NCBI GenBank assembly: GCA_904501945.1 | Contig: CAJGCU010000115.1 | Span: 1-6,059 of the forward strand | Length of the DNA stretch: 6,059 nt | Origin: an uncultured Bacteroidaceae bacterium | GTDB taxonomy: Bacteria; Bacteroidota; Bacteroidia; Bacteroidales; Bacteroidaceae | Direction of reading: 5' to 3' | Program-made: the position numbers and the translations under genes | In this document: piece after piece, positions 1 through 6,059 of the stretch | Layout of the letters: each line of letters starts with the position of its first letter | How positions within the stretch are numbered: position 1 is the first letter of the stretch | Notes under the pieces: generated by a model | What the model saw: only the letters and a program-made list of their open reading frames with translations | Database searches by the model: none | What the model was told of the DNA's origin: nothing

Positions 1-1147
1 CAGTCCAACCACTAAGCAGCATGTTAAAGATTTTTGTTCCCGCACTTTGCCACCCATTAAAGTAAATGTTTTCCTGTGGCATAGCATTCTCCATCAGTAT
101 ATAGTGCGGTTGCTTCAGCGGGTCTTCGCCATCTTTGTAGTAAACATATCCGAACTGATCATAAATACCCGTAGCACCATAGATGTATGGCAAATTAATT
201 TCTCCTCCCGTTGTAGTAACAGAGAAACCTGCTTCAATTTTTTTCATAGTCTCTAACTGCTCTTCAGGGGTAGAGCCATAGTGCAGCTTCTTTTCTTCGC
301 TAAAATAAGCCTGAGACTCCTTAAAATATCCTCCATAACCAAAAAGTTCCTTTCCTACAGACAGAACCCATGGGTCAACGGGCCACTTCTCTACATTATT
401 GAGATTGGTGAGTTTGATTTCAATCTTTGCGGCAACAGGTGTTACTTGATTGATGTTTAATATCGCATTTGAAAAATCCCATCCGACAGGTGTACCATTC
501 TCATAAACCACACAATTTGAGAAAGGATCTGTATAGTAATAATTATTTCTTACCCTAACCAATTCAACCAACTCATTGTAAGTATAAGGAGTAGCCGAAC
601 CATTAAAATAGTAAAGTGTTTCTGTCGCTTCTGGATCCTCTGCAGAAAGACCAGGCGACACCACATCCCCTTTCGTCACATTGCTTGCCGCACGTGTTGC
701 AAGAGCCTTTGCATCCTTTTTCTTTACTGGCTTGTCGTTGATGCTGACAGCGTTGTCTTTAAGATCGTAGTATCCCTGCACAACAGCCTTGCCTTGCGCG
801 TCTCGCACAATGGCATAAACCTGTTCGGTGCCATCCACCACGTTGAAAGCCAAAGCGGAGCCGCCAAGCTTGGTGCTGAGAAGAAGCTTGGAGGTAGCAA
901 TAGCGGGCGCTCCAGAATAAATCTCAAGGTAACTGCCAGAAACGGCGGCGTTCACCTTCACCACATTTGCCATCGACCAATCCTGTTTAGGGTCTGCTTC
1001 ACCGAAGATGGACTCGAAGTCTTTTCCAAACTCAATATCCTTTTCTGTGAAACCATTATCATAATCTGAACAACTGGCAACAAAAAAACAGAGTGCAGCC
1101 ATTATAAAGGCCAACTCAGATTTTAAGACTATTTTCTTCATATTCAT
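1..1147 (-). CDS. Secreted Bacteroidales lipoprotein, 5' part only
   Basis: The reading frame is open from an ATG at 1147 to the left edge (382 codons) with no stop, so the C-terminus lies outside the window. A second in-frame ATG at 1141 (Met3) is an equally plausible start. The N-terminus has a basic n-region (MNMKK), a hydrophobic core at about residues 12-24 and a lipobox VASC with the acceptor Cys at 26, so the product should be a lipoprotein. Acidic residues right after the Cys (CSDYD) resemble the lipoprotein export signal that sends Bacteroidota lipoproteins to the cell surface. Residues 48-60 carry FGEADPKQDWSMA, a signature I know from secreted Bacteroidales lipoproteins, including some DUF4842/DUF4114 (LruC-type) proteins. 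The region to about residue 135 looks beta-rich; a lysine-rich linker lies near 140-150. The rest is rich in Tyr, Gly and Asn and has no catalytic motif I recognise. A structural or glycan-binding surface role is possible but not shown. It is divergent from the regulator operon. Confidence 0.85.
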   Translation of the reverse strand, partial: MNMKKIVLKSELAFIMAALCFFVASCSDYDNGFTEKDIEFGKDFESIFGEADPKQDWSMANVVKVNAAVSGSYLEIYSGAPAIATSKLLLSTKLGGSALAFNVVDGTEQVYAIVRDAQGKAVVQGYYDLKDNAVSINDKPVKKKDAKALATRAASNVTKGDVVSPGLSAEDPEATETLYYFNGSATPYTYNELVELVRVRNNYYYTDPFSNCVVYENGTPVGWDFSNAILNINQVTPVAAKIEIKLTNLNNVEKWPVDPWVLSVGKELFGYGGYFKESQAYFSEEKKLHYGSTPEEQLETMKKIEAGFSVTTTGGEINLPYIYGATGIYDQFGYVYYKDGEDPLKQPHYILMENAMPQENIYFNGWQSAGTKIFNMLLSGWT

Positions 1148-1217
1148 AATTTTTCCAAAAACAACAACGTGTCCTCATTTTTGAAAAGTTGAAGGCACTT
1201 ATTAATATTTTCAAGCA

Positions 1218-1225
1218 CAAAGATA
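1218..1225 (-). promoter_or_regulatory. Bacteroidota -7 element for the lipoprotein gene
   Basis: Read on the minus strand this is TATCTTTG, an exact match to the Bacteroidota sigma -7 consensus TAnnTTTG. It lies about 70 bases upstream of the lipoprotein start codon, which predicts a leader of about 60-65 bases. No clear TTTG -33 box is seen 19-21 bases further upstream, where the sequence is AT-rich, so the promoter is called from the -7 element and position alone. Confidence 0.5.
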
Positions 1226-1329
1226 TAATATTTTTATTTTACTATAACTTTTTTTACGGGAAAAAAGCATTTTCCGAACACATAAAGACAAAAAAGAACA
1301 AACAATACATAAATATGAAAAAAAAATAT

Positions 1330-1337
1330 TAAATTTG
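1330..1337 (+). promoter_or_regulatory. Bacteroidota -7 element for the regulator-ugd-GH67 operon
   Basis: TAAATTTG matches the TAnnTTTG consensus exactly and lies 79 bases upstream of the regulator ATG. It predicts transcription starting near 1344 and a leader of about 70 bases containing the inverted repeat at 1363-1388. A -33 TTTG is not evident at the expected spacing. No comparable element was seen in the short gaps before ugd or the GH67 gene, which supports this being the main promoter for all three genes. Confidence 0.5.
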
Positions 1338-1362
1338 CAAACTAATAACATAAACAAAAAGC

Positions 1363-1388
1363 AAGACAAGACAATGATTTCTTGTCTT
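1363..1388 (+). promoter_or_regulatory. Perfect 9-bp inverted repeat in the regulator leader
   Basis: The arms AAGACAAGA (1363-1371) and TCTTGTCTT (1380-1388) are exact reverse complements around an 8-base centre. The repeat lies downstream of the predicted transcription start and ends 28 bases before the regulator ATG. It could be an mRNA hairpin affecting translation, or an operator dyad, for example for autoregulation by the AraC-type product. It is not a convincing intrinsic terminator, because the arms are AT-rich and only four T residues end the 3' arm region before the sequence changes. The dyad is certain; its role is inferred. Confidence 0.45.
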
Positions 1389-1416
1389 TTACGATAAAAA
1401 GATAAAGTTATATTCA

Positions 1417-2784
1417 ATGGGAATTTTAATCATTACAGGAAATGCTGCATCTGGAATCGTAGGAGAATCCGTTTTGCACATATCTGTATGGGCTGCATTA
1501 TTTTGTGTAATGCTAATTATATTTGGCATGTACTTTGTTTGTCGTCTGATTATCCGACGTGACCACAAGAAAGTAGAAGAACAAGAGAGAGAGCTAAAAC
1601 GGAAACATGCCGAGGAATTAAACGACACGAAACAGCAGACACTTGCCAGAGTCAGCAGAGAATTGCAAGCTCCTATCACAATGATTATAGCACCTCTGCA
1701 ACAAATGGTCAATGAACCGCTGCCAGACGATGTACGGGCAAGAGTACAGATTGTACTACGAAATGCACAGGTAATGCTGCACCAAATCAACATGCTGCCT
1801 GTTGGCATGAAAGCAAACATCACCCCAATGGATGCCGCTATGCCACAAATGGCGATGGAATTAAAATCCATCTCCACCCCAGTACCCCCTACGCCAACAG
1901 AACCAGAAAGTCCTTCTGGCGTAGATGACAACAACGCTGCCAAAGCCGCCGCAATGGCAGAGGAAGCACAGGCTGAAGGATGGGAAGAGGTTAATCATCC
2001 ATTTACAATGTTGGTAGTGGATGACAGTGCAGACATGTGCCGTTTTGTTCATGACTATTTCCGCGGAGAATACAACGTTATTACAGCCTCTGATGGCGAA
2101 CAGGCTTTGAAGCAATTGCAGGACAATGACAACATTGACCTCGTAGTAAGTGACGTCACTATGCCGAAAATGGATGGTTTGGAGCTATGCCGATACGTGA
2201 AGACCAACTTGAGATGGTCACATATCCCTGTCATTCTGCTGACGGGAAGAACCAGCGAAGAAATGGAAATGGAAGGTTTAAAACTGGGTGCAGACGACTA
2301 CATTACCAAGCCATTCAACGTAGAGATGCTCCGCTTAAGAGTAAAGAAACTGATTGAGAAAAAGGAGAATCGCCAAAAGCAATTCCGAGAGAAAATAGAT
2401 GTGGCACCAAGCGAAATCACCATCACATCTGTGGATGAGGAGTTCATACAGAAAGCCTTGAGAATATGCGAGGAGCACATTTCGGACACAGAATTCTCAG
2501 TGGAAGTGCTCGGCCAAGAACTATCGTTGAGTCGTACTTATCTATACAAAAAACTCATCAATATCACAGGCAAAGGACCAGCAGAATTCATACGCACCAT
2601 CCGCATGAAACGCGCCAAGCAATATTTGGAAAGTGGACAAATGCAGATTATAGAAATTTCTGCCGCATTAGGCTACAACAACCCTAAACGCCTAACAGAA
2701 AACTTCAAGACAGAATATGGCATATCTCCATCAGAATATCTGAAAAAGATTAGGCAAGAAAGAAGCGGAAAAATAAAAATTTAA
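1417..2784 (+). CDS. Membrane-tethered response regulator with AraC-type output, a reduced HTCS
   Basis: This 455-aa protein has one membrane segment at about residues 23-46, followed by basic residues (RLIIRRDHKK) that place the rest in the cytoplasm, and a charged coiled coil at 50-75. Residues 72-127 resemble the HisKA dimerisation domain of HTCS regulators, but the H-box reads SRELQAP instead of SHEFRTP, so Arg81 replaces the phospho-accepting His. No ATPase domain follows: a Pro-rich then Ala/Glu-rich linker (about 150-190) leads into a receiver (195-313) with acidic Asp202/203, phospho-acceptor Asp246 (VSDVTMPKMDG), Thr276 and Lys298 (TKPF). The AraC DNA-binding domain spans about 340-445, with both helix-turn-helix units (LSLSRTYLYKKL; ISAALGYNNPKRLTENF). 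Full HTCS proteins exceed 1,200 residues, so the sensor and kinase parts are missing. The receiver looks functional and may take phosphate from another kinase. It is the first gene of the operon, 32 bases before ugd, so control of ugd, the GH67 gene and itself is likely but inferred. Confidence 0.88.
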   Translation: MGILIITGNAASGIVGESVLHISVWAALFCVMLIIFGMYFVCRLIIRRDHKKVEEQERELKRKHAEELNDTKQQTLARVSRELQAPITMIIAPLQQMVNEPLPDDVRARVQIVLRNAQVMLHQINMLPVGMKANITPMDAAMPQMAMELKSISTPVPPTPTEPESPSGVDDNNAAKAAAMAEEAQAEGWEEVNHPFTMLVVDDSADMCRFVHDYFRGEYNVITASDGEQALKQLQDNDNIDLVVSDVTMPKMDGLELCRYVKTNLRWSHIPVILLTGRTSEEMEMEGLKLGADDYITKPFNVEMLRLRVKKLIEKKENRQKQFREKIDVAPSEITITSVDEEFIQKALRICEEHISDTEFSVEVLGQELSLSRTYLYKKLINITGKGPAEFIRTIRMKRAKQYLESGQMQIIEISAALGYNNPKRLTENFKTEYGISPSEYLKKIRQERSGKIKI

Positions 2785-2816
2785 TCACTAAACAGAGATT
2801 CAAGAATACGAAAATT

Positions 2817-4091
2817 ATGAAAGAGCTGAAAGACATTAAAATAGCGGTAGCTGGAACTGGTTACGTGGGACTCAGTATTGCCACTCTATTGGCTCAGCAC
2901 CATCAGGTTATTGCAGTAGATGTTGTGCCAGAAAAGGTAGACATGATAAACAATAAGAAGTCCCCCATTCAAGATGAATACATCGAAAAGTTTCTAGCTG
3001 AAAAAGACTTGAATCTCACAGCCACACTGGATGGGAAATCAGCTTATAAAGATGCTGATTTCGTGATTATTGCAGCTCCAACCAACTATGACCCTGTCAA
3101 GAACTATTTCGACACTTCACACGTTGAAGAGGTCATCGATTTGGTATTGGAGGTGAATCCCAATGCCGTGATGGTCATCAAATCAACTATCCCTGTAGGT
3201 TACACGGAAGGCCTCTACAGCAAATACGGCTACGCCATGAAACTGCTCTTTTCGCCAGAGTTTTTGCGCGAAAGCAAAGCCTTATACGACAACCTCTACC
3301 CTTCCCGCATCATTGTTGGCTCACCAAAACGCATTGAAGTGAAGAACGCTGAAGAACTGCATGAAGCCGCTGCAACTTTTGCAACTTTGCTACAAGAAGG
3401 CGCAATAAAAGAAGAAGTTGAAGTGCTGCACATGGGACTAACAGAAGCAGAAGCTGTTAAGCTTTTTGCCAACACTTATTTGGCTTTGCGTGTCTCTTAC
3501 TTCAATGAACTGGACACTTATGCTGAAGTAAAGGGATTGGATGCACAAGCCATCATACAGGGTGTTGGTCTCGACCCACGTATCGGTACCCACTACAATA
3601 ATCCATCGTTTGGTTATGGAGGCTACTGTCTGCCAAAAGACACCAAGCAGCTTTTAGCAAACTATCAAGATGTACCTCAGCAAATGATGACAGCCATTGT
3701 CGAAAGTAACCGCACCAGAAAAGACTTCATCGCAGACCGTGTATTGCAAATGGCTGGATACTATAGCTATACTAATCGTATACGTTGGAACGAAGAAGTA
3801 GAAAAGGATGTGGTCATCGGCGTATTCCGCCTCACGATGAAAAGCAATTCTGACAACTTCCGTCAATCATCCATCCAAGGCATCATGAAGCGTATCAAGG
3901 CTAAAGGTGCCACCGTCATCATCTATGAGCCAACACTGCCCAACGGCACTACATTCTTCGGCTCTAAGGTGGTCAATGATTTGGAAGAATTCAAGAATAA
4001 GTCACAAGCCATCATTGCCAACCGCTATGATACCTGCCTGGATGATGTACAAGAGAAAGTATATACACGAGATATTTTCAGAAGAGACTAA
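2817..4091 (+). CDS. ugd: UDP-glucose 6-dehydrogenase
   Basis: This cytoplasmic enzyme oxidises UDP-glucose to UDP-glucuronate with two NAD+, supplying glucuronate for capsule or exopolysaccharide and for derived sugars. The 424-aa product has the N-terminal Rossmann signature GTGYVG (residues 13-18) with Asp35 ending the second strand, which indicates NAD rather than NADP. It also has KSTIPVG (122-128), SPEFLRE (146-152) and the central-helix residues Lys215 and Asn219 (KLFANTYLALR). The catalytic Cys271 lies in GYGGYCLPKD, with Asp275 alongside. The C-terminal UDP-binding half carries FRLTMKSNSDNFRQSS and ends in VYTRDIF. From recalled sequence it is closest to the short enterobacterial Ugd (about 388 aa). 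The extra length comes from a few N-terminal residues, about ten residues near 170-190 and about 19 near 313-330. The ATG at 2817 puts the first beta strand at residue 7, as expected. It lies 32 bases after the regulator and 27 before the GH67 gene. Confidence 0.95.
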   Translation: MKELKDIKIAVAGTGYVGLSIATLLAQHHQVIAVDVVPEKVDMINNKKSPIQDEYIEKFLAEKDLNLTATLDGKSAYKDADFVIIAAPTNYDPVKNYFDTSHVEEVIDLVLEVNPNAVMVIKSTIPVGYTEGLYSKYGYAMKLLFSPEFLRESKALYDNLYPSRIIVGSPKRIEVKNAEELHEAAATFATLLQEGAIKEEVEVLHMGLTEAEAVKLFANTYLALRVSYFNELDTYAEVKGLDAQAIIQGVGLDPRIGTHYNNPSFGYGGYCLPKDTKQLLANYQDVPQQMMTAIVESNRTRKDFIADRVLQMAGYYSYTNRIRWNEEVEKDVVIGVFRLTMKSNSDNFRQSSIQGIMKRIKAKGATVIIYEPTLPNGTTFFGSKVVNDLEEFKNKSQAIIANRYDTCLDDVQEKVYTRDIFRRD

Positions 4092-4118
4092 ATCTTTCTT
4101 TTTGAAGCAAATACAAAT

Positions 4119-5909
4119 ATGAGAAAATTTCTATTCACCACTCTCTTATTAGCAATATGCCATTGTATATGGGCTGAACAAATTGAACTGCGATTGCTGA
4201 ATCACTGGGACAATCCCGACGGAACAATTGAACGTGGATATGCAGGACGTTCCATCTGGAAATGGGAAGAAATTCCAGCAGGAAAAAAACAGATGCCAGT
4301 CGAATTAAGAGAACGCTACGAGGAGTACGGGCGTATCAATCAAGAGTATGGTATCAATGGAACCGTCCTTAACAACGTTAATGCTAAGCCGTTAATGCTA
4401 ACAAGCGACATGCTGAAAAAGACGGCAAAAATTGCTGACATCCTGCGTCCTTATGGCATCAAGGTATATCTTTCCATCAATTTCGCTTCTCCTAAAGCTT
4501 TGGGAGAGGTTGCCACAGCCGACCCTCTGAACGAAGACGTTCAAAAATGGTGGGCAAAAAAAGCGAAGGAAATATATAAGCTGATACCAGACTTCGGAGG
4601 CTTCTTGGTTAAAGCAAATAGCGAAGGTGAGCCTGGTCCGATGGATTATGGCCGCACCCATGTGGACGGCGCTAACATGTTAGCAAACGCTCTCAAACCT
4701 TATGGTGGTATCGTCATGTGGAGAGCCTTTGTCTATTCAGCAAAAAGCGGAGAAAAGAATACAGAGAAAAGTCTTGTACAGCACGCCTATGAAAGCGACC
4801 GTGCCAATCAGGCCTATGAAGAATTTATTCATTTCGATGGTCAGTTTGCCGACAATGTCATCATTCAAATCAAAAATGGACCAATCGACTTCCAACCACG
4901 CGAACCTGTTTCACCGCTGTTCTTTGCGCTGAAAAAGACCAAGATGATGGTTGAATTCCAGATTACTCAAGAATATACTGGTGGAAGTATTCAAACATGT
5001 TTCCTTGCTCCGATGTGGCGAGAATTTTTCGATACACTTAACATGGTTGATGAACGTCCCAAACTCGTTGGTGTAGCAGGTGTGGCAAACATCGGCGATG
5101 CTGAGAACTGGACCGCCAACGACCTTGCCATGGCAAACTGGTATGCCTTTGGCAGATTGGCAAACGACACAGAAGCCTCATCGCTCGACATTGCAGAGGA
5201 TTTCTTGAGAAAGAACTACAGTGACGATGAACGCTTCGTACGCCCAATGTCTCAACTGCTCCTGAAAAGCCGCGAGGCAGTAGTGGATTACATGATGCCA
5301 CTCGGACTGCACCACATCTTCGCAGGAGGACATCATTATGGCCCCGAGCCATGGTGCAACCCCAGAGGCTGGCGCGAAGACTGGCTTCCTAAATTCTACC
5401 ATCGTGCAGACAGCATCGGACTAGGATTCAACCGTACAGACCACACAGAACCATGCTTAGCTGGCAACGAAGGCTCAAACAACGTCAGCCAGTATCCAGA
5501 ACCATTGCGCACATTATACAATAACATAAAGACTTGTCCAGAAAACCTCTTGCTTTGGTTCCACCACACGCCATGGGATTACACAATGAGCAATGGACTT
5601 TCCATGTGGGACAACCTCTGCTACACCTACGACCGTGGAGTTCGCCAAGCTGCCGAATTTGTCAAGACATGGGAATCAACCAAGCCCTATGTTGATGCAG
5701 AAAAGTACGAGCGCCAGCTGATACGCTTTCAGCGCCAGGCAAGAGACGCACAATGGTGGCGCGATGCATGCCTTCTCTATTTCCAGCAATTCTCAGGCAA
5801 GCAGCTGCCACCCGACAGCCCCGCACCTCAGTTCACACTGAAACAACTGATGGATTATCACCTGAACATTGACAATTACACTTCTGCACCTATCGACCAA
5901 CTGCCTTAA
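4119..5909 (+). CDS. aguA: Secreted GH67 alpha-glucuronidase lacking the N-terminal domain
   Basis: GH67 enzymes release (4-O-methyl)glucuronate from the terminal xylose of xylo-oligosaccharides by an inverting mechanism. The 596-aa product starts with a signal peptide (basic MRK, hydrophobic core, likely cut after CIWA at residue 19), so it should act in the periplasm or outside the cell. The mature chain begins almost directly at the catalytic barrel (RLLNHWDN at 25-32, GYAGRSIWKW at 40-49). Catalytic residues are in place: general acid Glu169 (KANSEGEPGP), Asp257 (KNGPIDFQPREP) and Glu285 (QITQEY), with the conserved Glu279 nearby. WRAFVY (201-206) and the C-terminal domain motifs (GVANIG, SREAVVDYMMPLGLHHI, GHHYGPEPW, WFHHTPWDY, WWRDACLLYFQ) are intact. 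Family members are usually about 680-730 residues with an extra N-terminal domain of some 120 residues before the barrel. That domain is absent, and the 27-base gap to ugd leaves no room for a remnant. Probably co-transcribed with ugd and the regulator. Confidence 0.95.
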   Translation: MRKFLFTTLLLAICHCIWAEQIELRLLNHWDNPDGTIERGYAGRSIWKWEEIPAGKKQMPVELRERYEEYGRINQEYGINGTVLNNVNAKPLMLTSDMLKKTAKIADILRPYGIKVYLSINFASPKALGEVATADPLNEDVQKWWAKKAKEIYKLIPDFGGFLVKANSEGEPGPMDYGRTHVDGANMLANALKPYGGIVMWRAFVYSAKSGEKNTEKSLVQHAYESDRANQAYEEFIHFDGQFADNVIIQIKNGPIDFQPREPVSPLFFALKKTKMMVEFQITQEYTGGSIQTCFLAPMWREFFDTLNMVDERPKLVGVAGVANIGDAENWTANDLAMANWYAFGRLANDTEASSLDIAEDFLRKNYSDDERFVRPMSQLLLKSREAVVDYMMPLGLHHIFAGGHHYGPEPWCNPRGWREDWLPKFYHRADSIGLGFNRTDHTEPCLAGNEGSNNVSQYPEPLRTLYNNIKTCPENLLLWFHHTPWDYTMSNGLSMWDNLCYTYDRGVRQAAEFVKTWESTKPYVDAEKYERQLIRFQRQARDAQWWRDACLLYFQQFSGKQLPPDSPAPQFTLKQLMDYHLNIDNYTSAPIDQLP

Positions 5910-5939
5910 TGCAGTTCAGACAAACAAGCAAGACTCTAC

Positions 5940-5986
5940 AAAAAAAGGGAGGAATTATGTTGCAAACATAAGCCCTCCCTTCTTAT
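5940..5986. terminator. Bidirectional intrinsic terminator between convergent genes
   Basis: The outer stem AAGGGAGG (5945-5952) pairs with CCTCCCTT (5974-5981). The inner stem TTATGTT (5955-5961) pairs with AACATAA (5965-5971) around a 3-base loop, with a two-by-two mismatch between the stems. Seven A residues at 5940-5946 give a T tract on the minus strand; two of them also pair in the stem. On the plus strand the stem is followed by the T-rich CTTATTTT. The hairpin starts about 35 bases after the GH67 stop and lies 16 bases from the stop of the convergent minus-strand gene. The T tract is better for minus-strand transcripts. Confidence 0.85.
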
Positions 5987-5997
5987 TTTCCATTATC

Positions 5998-6059
5998 TCA
6001 CTTAACGTATATTTTCTTCACCTGCCCGTCGCCATATTTTACAATATTCACACCTTGAC
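5998..6059 (-). CDS. C-terminal end of a convergent gene, possible sorting-domain tail
   Basis: Reading leftward from the right edge, one minus-strand frame gives 19 codons ending in TGA (5998-6000), with the sequence QGVNIVKYGDGQVKKIYVK. This short beta-hairpin pattern, Gly-(V/L)-(N/Y)-I-(V/I) followed by a turn and a basic KK-aliphatic-x-V-K end, is typical of the C-terminus of secreted Prevotella and other Bacteroidota proteins, including those carrying a type IX secretion sorting domain. The terminator 16 bases beyond the stop supports this being a real gene end. The main body of the protein is outside the window, so its function cannot be stated. Confidence 0.65.
   Translation of the reverse strand, partial: QGVNIVKYGDGQVKKIYVK

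Noticed and set aside
864..891. A 10-bp palindrome CCAAGCTTGG with a nearby direct copy of AAGCTTGG
   Set aside because: It lies inside the lipoprotein coding sequence, where repeated Ser/Thr-Lys-Leu codons explain the resemblance. There is no further copy or mobile-element context.
794..1069. A 91-codon plus-strand open frame opposite the lipoprotein gene
   Set aside because: The minus-strand frame has a signal peptide, a lipobox and a family signature in the same stretch. The plus-strand product shows no domain or start context and is a shadow.
1389..1943. A 184-codon open frame on the minus strand opposite the regulator
   Set aside because: It lies antisense to the membrane anchor, dimerisation and linker region, which is clearly coding by domain motifs. 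Its translation is Ser/Cys/Ile-rich and matches no family I recognise, and it has no promoter or leader of its own.
2785..2816. A possible separate promoter for ugd in the gap after the regulator
   Set aside because: The 32-base gap has no TAnnTTTG element and no hairpin, so read-through from the regulator gene is the simpler explanation. A promoter inside the regulator coding sequence cannot be excluded.
4149..4170. A lipobox in the GH67 signal peptide (Cys at residues 14 and 16)
   Set aside because: The residue before Cys14 is Ile and that before Cys16 is His, neither of which fits the small residue required at -1. A standard signal peptidase I site after residue 19 fits better.
4398..5402. 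Several 66-104 codon minus-strand frames opposite the GH67 gene
   Set aside because: The plus-strand protein is conserved across this whole stretch. The opposite frames overlap one another and have no recognisable domains or promoter elements.

Overview
The window looks like chromosomal DNA from a member of the Bacteroidota, most probably a Prevotella/Segatella-type organism. Four things point there: TAnnTTTG promoter elements in place of sigma70 boxes, A-rich leaders without clear Shine-Dalgarno sequences, a regulator built from parts of the hybrid two-component systems (HTCS) typical of this phylum, and a lipoprotein with the FGxxDPxQDWSMA signature common in Bacteroidales. The genus is an inference; the phylum is well supported.

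Layout. Positions 1-1147 (minus strand) hold the 5' part of a secreted lipoprotein gene that runs off the left edge; it is open throughout its 382 visible codons. Positions 1148-1416 are a divergent intergenic region with one TAnnTTTG element facing each way and, in the rightward leader, a perfect 9-bp inverted repeat. Three rightward genes follow with gaps of 32 and 27 bases and probably form one operon: (1) a 455-aa membrane-tethered response regulator with an AraC-type output domain (1417-2784); (2) UDP-glucose 6-dehydrogenase, ugd (2817-4091); (3) a secreted GH67 alpha-glucuronidase that lacks the usual N-terminal domain (4119-5909). A strong bidirectional hairpin terminator (about 5940-5986) separates the operon from a convergent minus-strand gene, of which only the last 19 codons are visible (5998-6059).

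How the genes may work together. Ugd makes UDP-glucuronate, the precursor of glucuronate-containing surface glycans. The GH67 enzyme removes (4-O-methyl)glucuronate from xylo-oligosaccharides outside the cytoplasm. Placing a glucuronate-making and a glucuronate-releasing enzyme behind one unusual regulator suggests a small glucuronate-centred regulon. No SusC/SusD pair, transporter or uronate isomerase gene is visible here, so the substrate logic is an inference.

The most unusual element is the regulator. It resembles an HTCS cut down to a membrane anchor, a dimerisation-domain remnant with Arg in place of the phospho-accepting His, a receiver and an AraC domain; the periplasmic sensor and the ATPase domain are absent. 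No RNA genes, CRISPR arrays, insertion sequences or phage genes were seen.
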